DNA of 64,000 bases, taken from the NCBI RefSeq assembly GCF_030272615.1, contig NC_081415.1, positions 508,078,873 to 508,142,872 on the forward strand. Reading direction: 5' to 3'. Positions 43,893-57,785 of the stretch are shown in pieces; the first letter of the stretch is position 1; the number at the start of each line of letters is the position of its first letter. Under the pieces are notes generated by a model that ran no database searches, had not been told where the DNA came from, and saw nothing but the letters and a program-made list of their open reading frames with translations. Both the position numbers and the translations under genes were made by a program. This DNA is from Cryptomeria japonica (Eukaryota; Streptophyta; Pinopsida; Cupressales; Cupressaceae).

Positions 43893-46800
43893 TGTAGTAC
43901 CCCTGCCCTAATCAGATTCTAATCTCAGTTTGACCTTGGTTAGTTTATCATGTTATCATGTTATAGTCAGATGTTTTGATTATTGTGCGTACCGGTTAAT
44001 GTGGTTTTCACATCAATTCGTATGTAAGCTTATTAGTTCTCCTGATTCGTGTTATTAATTTCGGGCTAACACTTTCAATATATATATGTATGCATGTATG
44101 ACTTTTGGTTGTAGGAGATTGCAGGTACAATACCGCATAGGTACGAGGTTCGTCTCCACCTGGATTCGCAGGTTTGAGTGTCCTCATTGACGCTTAGAAA
44201 TTGGATTAGGTGGTCGTAAGACCCTCATTGGATCATAGTCATGCTCAAGTGAGTGTCGCCAGTCGTCCGTCAGTATCCCCTTTGGTGGGGTATGTAGGTC
44301 GTCTGTCTGTTTGGCTTTCTTGGGTTGCGTGTTTTGTGTGTGGTTAAATTGAGTATTTAATCCTTAGTATTTAATTTGATTTAATGTGTGTTTACGCATT
44401 AGTGTTTTAGGGACTAAATTAAATAGGTTCTCTTTTATGCGATTTATCGTTAATTAGAATTGCTCAATTCAAGTTGGTAGCAAGTTCGATTAAATGGTTA
44501 ATTTTAAATGATAAATTTATTCAGTTTATGCTTTTGGAAAGAAAAAATTTAAATTTATTTGAAAGAGAATTAATTTAATCTCTTTGGCATTTTGGAAATA
44601 GAAAGGTTGATTTCAATTATTTAAAAAAATAAATTTTAATTAGAAAAACAAGTTTAATATATATTTGATATAGTTTGAAAGAATGATTTTTTGGATTTTA
44701 TTTTAAATGAAAATATTTTAAATCCAAAAATGAATTTTTGGTCAAACTTTTCTCATTTAACCTAGGATTTGGAAAAATATTGGGGGGGATTATTTTGGAG
44801 ATAATTGGGAAAAATATTTTTGGTATGAAATTTTTTGGGGGGCATTTGTGGAAGGAGGAATTTCTGGAGCTTGCAGGTTGGACTCTTCCAGGATTGCATA
44901 TGGAGGTAGGATTTTTAATTGTCTCCTTTGTTTCCAAACAAACTTACTGTTTGGGATTTAAAACTATGCATATTAGCTTGTGATTTTGCAAAATTGGTTG
45001 AATCATGTGTGAGAATTGATTCATTTTGCCCAAATATGATATTTGGTTGAGGAAATTTTCTTATGTGGGTCTGGTTGGTTACTCATCAATTTTTGAATAT
45101 TTTATAACCTTTGACATTCTGGAAAAATATTTTAGTCTTTGTATGAGACTGTGAACTAAAAGAAAACTGGGGTTTCTTTTTTTTTAGAAGTTTGTTTTAA
45201 TAATAAAATAAAATTTAAAATTGAAATTTTTATTCTAGGGCGGATTGGGTTTTGGAGGGGCCCCTACCCTCTGCTGGCTCGCATCCTGTGAGGTCTGCGA
45301 CCACACTGGTGGCCACAGAGCCTCGTGACCCCATGGTGGCTGCAAAGTGGCTGCAGAGGCTTGCAACCCCACTGTGGCTGCGGGGACCTGCGACCCCATG
45401 GTGGTCGCAGAGTCCTGCGTCCACAGTGTGGAGGCCGCGGATTTGCGTCCACCATGGTGGCTGCAGCCTTTGCGGTTAAGGCACGACCGCCCCCACTCCC
45501 GTGGATGGGAGGTGGGCTCGCGGATGCCCCTTTGTTATGTTTTTTTTAATTATTTATTTTTTAGATAAAAAAATATATATGCATCCCAATTTAAATTTGG
45601 TTTATTTAAAAAGTTTTAATATTATTTTGTTAAAAGGTTTTTAAATAGTTTAAAATTTTATTATTATTTATTATTTAGTATATATTTTATTAATTTTGAA
45701 TTAATATATATATATATATATATATATTAATTAATGTTTAATTTCTAATGTTATTGATCATTAATTAGTATATATTTTATTAATGGTGGATTAATATGTA
45801 TATATTAATTAATATTTTATTTGTACTTTTATATATATGCAAGGAAGTATCATTTTAATTGGTAAGTGATCATCGATATTTATTTCCTTTCTAATGAATA
45901 TTTCCTTTTTTGGAAAAATATGTATTTGTCTTACGAGAGATGAGATTAGATTATTGCGTTCGATTATGGATGGAAAATAATGTTTTATTTTTGAAAACGA
46001 ATATCACATTTTTATGCGATTAATGAATAATTAATTTTATATCATTGTGTATACTGCATACATTATAATTATTATCATGTGATTTTGGTTTGAAAACTCA
46101 CGATAAAATACTTAAATTATTATATGATGCAATTGATCTATAGTGAGTTAGTAAACCATGAACGACCTATACCTAGACGAGGTAGACAAACTACAATCAA
46201 ACTTAGATCCTTTAGAAAACTGGATCAATTTTAATGTTTAATCAATATGAAAACAGATTGTCTTTTCCGATTTATGCCTATGCATGTTTAATTTTCTGTA
46301 TTCGCATTTGCTTAAGAAATGACAAGTCTTTGATTGTAATTGTTGGATATTGTCGTATGTTGATTTGGGTACTTGCTTATGTCCTTGATCTCGAGCTTTG
46401 TCTGTTTTCTTATGATGGCGTTGTATCCGGTCATGTTCTTTATGTGAGTGTTGATATAGTTGGTTAGGTCTCTAGTTAGAGTATCGTCAATCAGTGCACC
46501 TCGTATGGAGTCTTGTTTGACCGAGTGGGTATTTTTACCGTATTGAACTTTGTAAGTTTGTCCTGGTGTACACCTGAGTTTTAGGAGTTCGTTGGATTAT
46601 GGTCTAGTGTCATTTGGGAAAGTGGCTTTTGATTGGGGGCCGCGCCCAAAGTGGTTGTTGGGTAACCCATCAAAAGTGTCTAAATAAGTGATAACCTAAT
46701 AGCATATTAGAGAGTTAGTTAATGAATCACTAAGTAAGTTAATTGTGCCTCACTTATGGGATGAGTGCTAGTACAGACTCGACATACAATGAGAAGACCT

Positions 46801-48010
46801 GAAATGACAAACCATCAACCTTGTCTCCACGAAAGGAAGTGTTGGGTCCACATGAGGCTTGGATGGATCGGAGGTTTGGATTAGGTTGCTAGGGTAACCC
46901 AGTGGATGAGACCAAAACCTATGAAGACCTGTCATGGTAACCATATCGAGTTATGTGATGACACTTGTCCCTTATGTTTGTTAGTGTGTCGTGTCGTCTT
47001 AAATAGGAGCAATGTTGAGGAGTCGTCTTGATGTTTATGCCCTTGTGAGAACTTGATATTCATATTAGACCATGGGTTGCGAAGACTTAGTTTCGCGGAT
47101 GCTCCAGTGGATCTTTTGTAATTGTTTTTTATTATGTTCAGTTGGATCTTTTCCTATTCAGGGATCATTCATGTATTTATTTAACCGATGTGGTCTTATG
47201 TATTATTGGTTATGTTCGCCTTGATGACATGATTATAAATGATGTGATCTTATGTATTCTTCACTATTATTTAATTATCAGAGGGGTCTTGCAGTTGAGC
47301 AGATCCGAAGATGTAGCCCTCTAGGGGTGAATTCCGATATCATTTCAGTGTTATGTGATGTTTATGTTCTTATGTTTCCTTTTTAATTTAGCATATATGA
47401 ATGGCATTATGTTAGAATGTATAATGTGAATTAGATGAAGGTAATTCTAAATGCATGTATGTAGTTATCTTATTTAATGCAGTAATTTGGATCATGAAAG
47501 AATGTAGATTTTAATAATGAAATGTATTCAGTTATTGATAATGCAATTAAGTATGCATGAAAAATATTCATTAGTTTATTATGAAATTATAGTACGTTAT
47601 GAAATTAGATGCATGACATATGTTTAATGAAAAAATTGTACATAATGTATGGTTAAATTTTATTGGATGAATTTAATTATGTTGTTTATACTTTTAACTT
47701 CAATGGAAGAACCTTACCATGTTATCTATAATTTTAACTTATCGAAATAATTTATCTTTGTTTAAAGTAATAACTTGTAATTAAGTTAATCAGCTTAATT
47801 GGATTAATTAGCGCGAGTTGAGTTAAGTGTTGCATTAAGTAATCACGTTGGGAAACTTTTTAGGTGTTATTTAAGTCTTTCGCTGTGTTATCTGAACTTA
47901 TGATATTTTATTGTATCATTGTGTTGTGTTTAATTTAAAAAAAAAATTATTTGCACTCTATTTTGGTGGTTTAGCTTTATCCCTTCGGGGTTTCCTGGCG
48001 GGGCATTACA
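43893..48010 (+). mobile_element. Solo Ty3 LTR 1 (4118 bp) with TSD CTGCG
   Basis: Starts TGTAGTACCCCTGCC and ends GGCGGGGCATTACA. CTGCG is found exactly on both sides (43888-43892 and 48011-48015). No internal region is attached, so this is a solo LTR left by recombination. Landmarks shared with the palindromic element's LTRs include CGTCTCCACCTGG (about 44150), GGGGGCCG (about 46636) and GTGATAACCTAAT (about 46688). Confidence 0.92.
45236..45535. repeat. GC-rich cassette in LTR 1
   Basis: Repeats variants of CCCATGGTGGC, GTGGCTGC and CTGCGACCCC in a GC-rich block about 1.35 kb from the LTR start, bounded by AT-rich runs. Open frames on both strands here come from the repeat composition and are not genes. 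Confidence 0.8.
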
Positions 48011-48264
48011 CTGCGTGAGACGTTATTTGATGGTGTTGGCGCTTCAGTAGGAAATAACAGAGGAGTTTTGGTGCTCAAAGCAATTGCTAAATGTATAGCT
48101 TGAATGAAAATTTTTGAACGCTGGTTGTGAAGAGAAAATACTTTCAGTTGAGTAATGACAGCTGGAAACCTATTTAGCTGGTTTGTCTTTTCTTTGATAA
48201 CTGTTTTACTATGGGAGTGCTCTAGTTTGCAACTAATGTGGTGCTTTGTTTCTTTGTGTCTTGT
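48011..48264. other. Target DNA between LTR 1 and LTR 2
   Basis: Begins with the TSD copy CTGCG and continues the sequence interrupted at 43892. No gene was recognised in these 254 bp. Confidence 0.6.
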
Positions 48265-51200
48265 TGTAATGCCCCGTTAGGAAACCTCGAAGGGATTAAG
48301 CTAAAACACAAAAATAGAGTGCAAATAATTATTTTTTTAAAGTTAAACACAACACAATGATACGATGAGATAACAAAGTTTAGATTATACAGCGGAAGAC
48401 TTTAATTAACATCTAAAGAGTTTCCCAACGTGATTACTTAATTCAACATTAAACTCAACTCACGCTAATTAATTCAATTAAGCTGATCAACTTAATGACA
48501 AGATAATACTTAAACAAAGGATAATTTCTTTCAGTAAGATAAAAATATAGATCACATGATAAGGTTCATCCGTTGAGGTAAAAAGTATAGGTAACATGAT
48601 AGGGTTCATCCAATAAGATTTAACCATACCTTACGTTCAAACTTTCATTAAAATTTAAGTCATGCATTTAATTTCATAACGTACTTAAATTTCATCATAA
48701 ACTAATAAATACTTTCCAAGCATACTTTAATTGCATTATCAATAACTGAATACATTCCATTATTCAAATCTACAATCCTTCATGATCCAAATCACTGCAT
48801 TTAATAAGATGATTAGTCACATACATTTAAGATTAATTTCATCTAATCCACTTTATACATTCTAACATAATGTCATCCATACATGCTAAAAACTAAAAAG
48901 GAAACATAAGAACATATGCATCACATAACACTAAATTGATATCAGAGTTCAGCCCTAAAGGGCCACATCTCTGGGTCTGCTCAATTGCAAGACCCCTCTG
49001 ATAATTAAATAGTAGAGAAGAATACATAAGGTCACATCATTTACAATCCTGTCATCAAGGCGAACATAACCAATAATACATACGACCACATTGGTCAGGA
49101 CATAACCAATAATACATACGACCACATCGATCAAATAAATACATAAATGATCCCTGAATATGAAAGGATCCAATTGAAAATAATAGAAGCAAATACAAAG
49201 ATCCACTGGAGCATCTGCGAAACTAAGTCTTCACAACCCATCATAAGCAACCCAAGGTCTAACATGATATCAGGTACTCACAAAGACATAAGCAACAAGA
49301 CGACTCCACAACAATGCTCTTATCAAGACAACACAACAACACACTAGCGAACATAAATGACAAGTGTGTCATTACATAACCTGATATGGTTACCATGACA
49401 GGTCTTCATAGGTTTCGGCCCCATCCCCTGGGTTACCCTAGCAACCTATTTCGAACCTTTGGCCCATCCAAGCCCCATGTGGACCCACACATCCTTTCGT
49501 AAAGACAATGATGATGGTTTACCATTTTAGGCTTTCTCACTGCATGTCGAGTCTGTACGAGCACTCATCCCATACATGAGACACAATTAACTTACTTAGT
49601 GATTCATTAATTAACTCTCTAATATGCTATTAGGTTATCACTTATTTAGACACACTTTTGATGAGTTACCCAACAATCACTTTGGACGCGGTCTCCAATC
49701 GAAAGCCACTTTCCCAAATGACACTAGACTACACTCAAATGAACTCCTAAACCCAGGAATACACAAGGTCAAGCAAATGAAGTTTAAAACGGAGGGATTA
49801 CCCACCTGGTCAAACAAGACTTCAAACAAGGTGCACTGATTGACGACACTCTATCTAGAGACCTGACCAACTATGGTCAACCACAAATCAACATATGACA
49901 CCCGTGTAAAGCACATGACCGGTTACAACACTATCACAAAAAAACAGTCAAATTCGGGATCAATGACATAAACAGGTACCCAATTCAATTTTACAACAGG
50001 GTCCAACAAACAAAATCAAAGACTTGCCATTTCTTAAGCAAATGCGAATACAAAAAATTAAACATGCATAGGAATAAATTGGAAAAGACAATCTTCTTTC
50101 CTATTGTTTTCACACAACAATCGATCCAGTTTTCTAAAGGATCTAAGTAGATTGCAATTGTGTACCTTGCCTAGGTACATATTGTTCATGGTTTTCTAAC
50201 TCACTAAGTTCGTTTGCATCAAACATAACATAAATACATCATTACGAGTTTATCTAAACTTATTTTCTTTTCGAAACCAAGATATACTTTCCAGAAAATA
50301 GAAATATACATTTAAGGAAACTTAAACTAGATAATCATTTCCCAATATAATAAAGTTCCCAAGCATATATACGAGTTGAGGATATTAATTTGTATATGTA
50401 TCTTTATATATATACCTTAATTAATAAACCTATAATTCAACTGCAATTAATATATATTTAAAGAAAATATACATTAATTACAAAGGGCAATTAATATATG
50501 ATTAATAATACACATTAATTTATTAATCACTACAATTAATATATAAAAATGTTATACATTAATTAGTAATTATAAATTAATAATTATTACTAATATATAT
50601 TAATTTTTTTTAAAAAAAAAAAAAAAAAAATGTTTAATATATATATATATATTTGTTTTAAAAAAGTAAATTGCCACATGTGGCCTCCACATCGTGGTTA
50701 CCACAATCGTGGTTTCCACGGGCTGTGGTCTCCACAGCCATGGAGAACCACAGACTATGGTCTCTACAGTGTGGAACCACAGCCGTGGCCTCCATGATGT
50801 GGAGCCATAGAACGTGGAATCCACGATTTGTGGTTTCCACAGCGTGGAATCACAGTCGTGGACTTCCACGGGGTGGTGGGTAGAGGTAAAGCTCCCCACA
50901 CCCAACAAGCATACAAAATAAAATTTAATTTAATTTTTTTAAAAAAATTAGCTTCTAAAAAAAATACAAACCTTCAATTTTAAAAAGTCTCAGACTGAGA
51001 CTTAAAACATTTCTCCAACAATCCCATGGTTTTAAAAATGATAAAATTTGTTGAATAACCTTTCAGAATAGACAAATTTTCTCAACCAGAAAAGCACATT
51101 TGGGCATAAAGAATCATTCCTCACATATTTATTCAACCCATCTACCAATTCCAAACTTATTTGAATATGAAACTTAATCTGAAAACATTCAATGGGGATT

Positions 51201-52435
51201 TTAACAAAGATTCATCAAGAACAACCAAACCTCCAATATTTGTTCTACACATTTTATTTTTAAAAAAAATCAATTTGAGCAAATCAGAAACTGATTTGAA
51301 AACAAGGAATATTATTCAAGGAAGGATAAATTCAAGATCTCATTGCTATTCTACTCTATTCATCAATCAAAAAAATTCTTCAACAACAAATTTATTTCTT
51401 TCAACCAGAACATTAAAATTCTTTGGCAACAAAGAAGACAATTAAGAATCCTACCTCCATATGCTATCTTGAAAGAGATTTGCTGAAGAGCCCAACCTGT
51501 AAGCTCAAAAAAAAAATTCTCCTCCAAAATCCCGAAATTTTTATTCCAAAAATATTTTTCCAAAAAAATACTCTCCAAAATCATCCTCTCAAAAATATTT
51601 TCAAACCTAGGTTAAATGGGGAAAAGTTTGACCAAAAATTCATTTTTAGATTTAAAATATTTTCATTTAAAATAAAATTCCAAAATTCATTCTTTTCAAA
51701 TTAAAATTGATTTTTTCAAATAACTGAATTTACCCTTTCTATTTCCAAAATGTCAAAGAAATTAAATCATTTCTATTTCAAATAAATTTAAATCTTTCAT
51801 TTCAAAAGCATAACAGAAAATATTCATTATTAAAATTAACCATTTAAACGAACTTTCTACCAACTTGAATTGAGCAAGTCTAATTAACAATTAATCACAT
51901 AAAAAATGAACCTATTTAACTTAGTCTCCAAAATACTAATGCGTAAACACACATTAAATCAAATTAAATACTCAATTTAACCACACACAAAACATGCAAC
52001 TCAAGAAAGCCAAGCAGACAGACGACCTGCATACCCAACCAAAGGGAATACCGACGATGACTAACGATGCTCACTTGAGCACGACTATGGTCAAATGAGG
52101 GTCTTACGACCACCTAATACAAATTGTAAGGACCAAAGAGGTACACTCAAACCTGCAAATCAAGGTGGAGACGAACCTCGCACCCATGCGGTATTGTACC
52201 TGAAATCTCCTGCAACCAAGAGTTATACATGCATACATATATATACTTCATGAAAGTGTTAGCTCGAGATTAATAACAGGAAATAGGAGAACTAATAAAC
52301 TTGCATACGAATTGGTGCGAAAACCACATTAACAGGTAAGCACAAAAATCAAAACATCTGACTATAACATTATAACATGATAAACTAACCAAGGTTAAAC
52401 CGAGATTAGAATCTGATTAGGGCAGGGGTACTACA
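48265..52435 (-). mobile_element. Ty3 LTR 2, minus orientation
   Basis: Plus strand starts TGTAATGCCCCGTTAGG and ends AGGGGTACTACA, so the LTR reads right to left. It is complete at both ends. The flanks CTTGT (48260-48264) and AGAAA (52436-52440) do not match, so no TSD is visible. Its right end abuts LTR 3 with no intervening sequence. Confidence 0.9.
50672..50905. repeat. GC-rich palindromic cassette in LTR 2
   Basis: Built from variants of CCAC(n)GTGG: CCACATCGTGG, CCACAATCGTGG, CCACAGCCATGG and others, spaced about 10-15 bp, each a self-complementary word. Located about 1.5 kb from the LTR start, at the same place as the cassettes in the other LTRs but with a different motif. Confidence 0.85.
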
Positions 52436-55400
52436 AGAAACCTCAAAGGGATAAAGCTAAAACACAATAATAGAGTGCAAATATTTTTTTTTAAAGTTAA
52501 AACCAAATCAAAGATACAATGATATATCATAAGTTCAGATGACACAGCAGAAGACTTAAATAACACCTAAAGAGTTTCCCAACGTGATTACTTGATTCAA
52601 CACTTAATTCAACTCACGCCAATTAATCCAATTAAGTTGATTAGCTTAATGACACGATAATACTTTAAACAAAAATAAATTCTTTCGGTAAGTTAAAATT
52701 ATAGATAACATGACGAGTTCATCCATTAAGGTTAATATTATAGATAACATGATTAAGTTCATCCATTACAATTTAACCATACATTACGTTGAATCTTTCA
52801 TTAAAACATATGCCATGCATCTAATTTCCATGCATACTTCAATTACATTATAAATTAATTTATACTTTTCCATTATACTAACCTACATGTTCCATGATCC
52901 AAATTACTGCATTTAATAAGATGACTACATACATGCATTTAAGATAACATCATCTAATCCACATTATCATAATGCCATCCATACATGGTAAATTAAAAAG
53001 GAAACATAAGAACATAAACACCAAATAACACCGAAATGATATCAGAGTTCACCCCTAGTGGGTTACATCTCTGGGTTTGTTCAATTGTAAGACCCATCTG
53101 ATAAATAATAGGGTGAAAAATACATAAGGTCATATCATTTACATCTTGCCATCAAGGCGTACATAAACCAATAATACATACGACCACATCGATCCAATAT
53201 ATACATGAATTGTCCCTGAATAAGAAAATGATCCAACTGAACATAATAAGAAGCAAATAAAAAGATCAACTGGAGCACCTGCGAAACTAAGTTTTCGCAA
53301 CCCATGGTCTAACATGAATATCAGGTTCTCACAAGGGCATAAAGAACAAGATATGACTCCACAACAGTGCTCCTATCAATGACAACACAAACAACACATT
53401 AACGAACATAAGAGACAAGTATCATCGCATAACTTGGTATGATTACCCTGGTAGACCTCCATAAGTTCCGACCCCATCTACTGGGTTACCCTGACAACCT
53501 ATTTCGAATCTTTGGCCCATCCAAGCCTCATGTGGACCCAACGCATCCTTTCGTGAAGACAAGGTTGATGGTTTGCCATTTCAGACATTTTCACTGCATG
53601 TTGAGTTTGTACTAGCACTCATCTCATGCGTGAGGTACAATTATCTTACTTAGTGTTTTCAATAACTAAACTCTCTAATATCCTATTAGGTTATCACTTA
53701 TTTAGACACACTTTCGATGGGTTACCCAACAACTACTTTGGGCGTGACCCCCTCTCGAAAGCCACTTTCTCATATGACACTAGACCATAAACAATCGAAC
53801 TCCTAAAACCCAATTATACACCAGGACAAGCATACAAAGTTCAATACGGTACCACATGGACAAAGAATTTTTTATACAAGGTGCATTGATTGACGATACT
53901 CTGACTAGAGACACGACCAACTATGGTCAATTACTTACCAACATTTCAACACTCGCATAAAGAACATGACCAGATACAAAAACCATCGAATGAAAACAAT
54001 CAATACTCGAGATCAAAGACATAAAGAGGTACCCAAATCAACATACGACAATATCTAACAATCATAATCAAGGACTTGCCATTTCTTAATCAAATGCAAA
54101 TACAAGAAATCAAACATGCATAGGCATAAATCGAAAATGACAATATTTTTCCATATTGTTTACACATTAGAATCGATCCAGTTTTCTAATTGTTCTAGTT
54201 TGATTGCGAATTGTTTACCTTGTCTAGGTATATGTCGCTCATGGTTTACTAACTCACTATAGTTCATTTTGCATCATACAATAATTTAAATACTTCATCA
54301 TGAGTTTCCAAACCAAAATCACATGAATATAATTATAATATATGCAGAACACACAATGATATAAAATCAATTATTCATTAAATCAACTAAAAAATATGAT
54401 ATTCTTTTTTCAAAATAAAACATCATTCCATATTGATTTGAAAACAATTTCTCAAAAATTATCTTTTCCAGAAGCAGGTTACACTTTTTAGATTAAAGAA
54501 ATATACATTTAAACAAACTAAAATAGATAAACATTTTCCAAATGAACAAAATATTTCTTTGCGTATATTTCAAATATACAAACTAAAATATCAATTAGTT
54601 TATATATATATATATAAATTAGAATTTGAATATCAATTAATGTATATTTACTATTATACATTTAATTAATAATAAACTAATTATCAATTATTATTTAATG
54701 ACTTGAATTAAATAATAATTAAAACTTTATTTAAAATATAAATTTTATTATATTAATATTTTTTAACAAAAAAATACAAAAACATAAACAATGGGGTACC
54801 CACGTGGGCCCCCTCCCTTTTCTACGGGACACGCTACCAAATGGTAGCAGACCGCTACCTTTGGTAGCAGATCACTGCCTTGAGTAGCGCTGCTACCAAT
54901 GGGTAGCAGTCGCTACCTTTGGTAGCCTTGCTACCTCCCCACGTGGTTGGGGTTTTTCAGCCATTATATATTTTGTAACTTTTTAAAATATGGAAAACCC
55001 CAATTTTAAAAAACAGTTTTAGACTGAGACAAACAATTTCCAGAATACCCATGGTATTCAAAATAATAAATTTTTGTTGAATAACCTCCCAGAGTAGGCA
55101 AATTTTTCCAACCAAAATCATATTTGGGCAAAGAATCATTTCTCACAAATTTATTCAACCAATATGCCAAACCCCAATATGTCAAACCCCAAACTAATTT
55201 CCAATATAAAACTTAAATCTGAGAACATCCAATAAAGATTTAAACAAGAATTTATCATGAACAACCAACCCCAATATTTGGTTTTAGAAAATCAATCCGA
55301 CCAACTAAAATTAAATATGGAGGTTGGGAAAGAAGCAAGGAGGGTTTGAGTTTGTGATTTAACTACCACTCTTCCATTTTCCACAAAATATAAGAGATTA

Positions 55401-56068
55401 TGCATAAACATAACCAGATTTCTTCCAAAAAAACCAAACGATCTTTATTAAACAAAGAAATCTAAGAGACAAACAAGAATCCTACCTCATTTAGTAATTC
55501 TAGGAAAGATTTGATGAAGAGCCGAACCTGCAAGCTCAAGAAATCCTTCTTCCCCCAAAATGCCCAAAATTTCTCCAAAAATCATTCTCCAAAAATATTT
55601 TTCCAAAATAACCTTCCAAAAAAATAATCCTCTAAAAATATTTTTCAAACCTAGGTTAAATGGAAAAAGTTTGACCAAAATTCTTTTTTATTTTTTAATT
55701 TTTTTATTTAAAATATTTTCTTTCAATTAAAATAAAAGATCATTCTTTTCAAACAAATCAAATATACCAAACTTGCTTTTCTTTTAAAAATTGATTTTTT
55801 CAATTAATCGAAACTAACATTTCTATTTCAAAATGCCAAAGAGGGCAAATTATTTCTATTTGGAATAAAATTTAATTTTTCCTTTCAAAATGCATAAACT
55901 GAATAAATTCATTATTTAAAATTAACCATTTAATCAAACTTGTTACAAACATGAAAAGAACAATTCTAATTAATGATTAATTGCACAAAGGGGTCCTATT
56001 TAATTTAGTCCCTTAATTACTAATGCGTAAAACAACACATTTAATCAAATTAAATACTTAAGATTAGG
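52436..56068 (-). mobile_element. Ty3 LTR 3, minus orientation, truncated at both ends
   Basis: Begins AGAAACCTCAAAGGG, lacking about 15 bp of the LTR U5 end. It stops at TAAATACTTAAGATTAG, lacking roughly 0.45 kb of the U3 start by comparison with LTR 4. It joins LTR 4 head to head at 56068/56069. Internal landmarks such as TTTCGTGAAGACAAGG and GTTATCACTTATTTAGACAC match the other copies. Confidence 0.88.
54790..54960. repeat. GGTAGC/GCTACC cassette in LTR 3
   Basis: At least ten alternating GCTACC and GGTAGC words within about 170 bp, able to form many alternative hairpins. Same motif as in LTR 4 (57600-57785), which marks LTR 3 and LTR 4 as the same subfamily. Confidence 0.88.
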
Positions 56069-56254
56069 TGTAGTACCCCTGCCCTAATCAGATTCTAATC
56101 TCGATTTGACCTTGGTTAGTTTACCATGTTGTAATGTTATAGTCAGATATTATGATTATTGTGCGTACCTGTTAATGTGGTTTTCGTATAAATTCTTATG
56201 TAAGTTTATTTGCTCTCCTTATTCGTGTTATTAATCTCGGGCTAACACTTTCAT

Positions 56255-56262
<8 letters not shown>

Positions 56263-56304
<42 letters not shown>
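56263..56304. repeat. (TG)21 microsatellite
   Basis: Uninterrupted TG dinucleotide run of 42 bp in LTR 4, at a place where LTR 1 has only a short ATATGTATGCATG sequence, so it expanded after the copies separated. Confidence 0.95.
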
Positions 56305-56306
<2 letters not shown>

Positions 56307-57599
56307 ACTCATGGTTGCAAGAGATTGTAGGTATAGTACCGCATAGGTACGAGGTTCGTCTCCACCTGGATTCGTAGGTTTGATTGTTTCTCTTTGGTCC
56401 TTAGAGTTTGGATTAGGTGGTCGTAAGACCCTCATTTTACCCTAGTCGTGCTCAAGTGAGCATTGTCAGCCGTCCGTCAGTTTCCCTTTGTTTGGGTTGT
56501 GTGTTTTGCGTGTGGTAAAATTGAGTATTTAATCCTAAGTATTTAATTTGATTAAATGTGTGTTTACGCATTAGTAATTAAGGGACTAAATTAAATAGGT
56601 CCCCTTTGTGTGATTAATCATTAATTAGTATTGCTCAATTCATGTTTGTAGCAAGTTCGATTAAATGGTTAATTTTAAATGATGAATTTATCCAGTTTAT
56701 GCTTTTTGAAAAGAAAGATTAAATTTTATTCGAAAATGGAAGTATTTTACCCATCTTGGCATACTTCTACCCTTTTTGGCATCTTGGAAATAGAAATGTT
56801 AATTTAAATTAATTGAGAAAATCAATTTTTAAAAGAAAAACAAGTTAGCATATTGAAATAGTTTTAAAAGATTGATTTTTCATTTTATTTGAAAAAAAGT
56901 AATTTAAATAAAAAAATATGAATTTTGGTCAAACATTTTCCATTTAACCTAGGTTGGAAAAATATTTTAGGAGGATTATTTTGGAGAGATATTTTTGGAT
57001 GAAAATTTTTGGGTGTTTGGAGGAAGGATGATTTCATTGAGCTTGCAGGTTGGGCTCTTCATCAAATCATTTTCTAGGAATGTTGAATAAGGTAGGATTC
57101 TTGTTTACTTCTTGGGTTTTTTTTTTTAATAGAAATTGTTTTGGATTTTGAAGAAATTTGGTTGTGAATGTTGGAAATCCCATATATTTTGGGGAAAGTG
57201 GAAGAGTGGTAATTAAACCTCCAATTCAAACACTCCTTGTTTTCTTTCCAAACCTCCAGATTAAAATTTTGGTTGTTCTCAATAAGACTTTGTTAAAACT
57301 CCATGAATGTTCTTAGATTTAAGTTTTAATTTGGGAAAATTAGTTTGTTTTGGGCAAGATTGGTTGAATGGATTGGATAAATGTGTGTATTAATTCTATT
57401 TGTCCAAATATGGTATTTGGATGGAGAGATTTGCCCAATTTTAGCTATTCTAATTCTGGTTATTCTAATTTTTTTTTAATATATGAGAAGCCACGAATTC
57501 TGAATTTTTTTTTCTTGTTTTGGTCTCTGTTTGAGACTCTGCAAAATTGAGGGGTTTTGCTAGTTTTTTATGAGATTAAATAATAATAATAAAAAGATA

Positions 57600-57785
57600 T
57601 AAACCCCCCCATGTGGTAGGAAAAGCCACATCACGTGGGGAGGTAGCAAGGCTACCAGAGGTAGCGGCTGCTACCCATTGGTAGCAGTGATTTGCTACCA
57701 AAGGTAGCAGCGCTACCAATGGTAGCATGTGTGTGCTTCCAAGAGGTCCTGTGGAAAAGGGAGGGGGCCCAGGTGGGTACCCCAT
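57600..57785. repeat. GGTAGC/GCTACC cassette in LTR 4
   Basis: Alternating GGTAGC and GCTACC words about 1.53 kb from the LTR start, bounded by CCCCCCATGTGG on the left and a long T run on the right. Counterpart of 54790-54960. Confidence 0.88.

Noticed and set aside
44698-44983. Frames of about 80 codons containing KIFFPIISKIIPPNIFP, with similar frames in LTR 2-4
   Set aside because: They are translations of a conserved AT-rich LTR segment; frame and stops are not conserved among the copies.
45230-45568. Overlapping open frames on both strands in the GC-rich block
   Set aside because: They arise from the repeated GTGGCTGC/CATGGTGG words of the LTR cassette; no domain, and open on both strands because of composition.
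50600-50908. Open frames of up to 102 codons in LTR 2
   Set aside because: Same cause: repeated CCAC/GTGG words within an LTR, with a poly-A-like tail.
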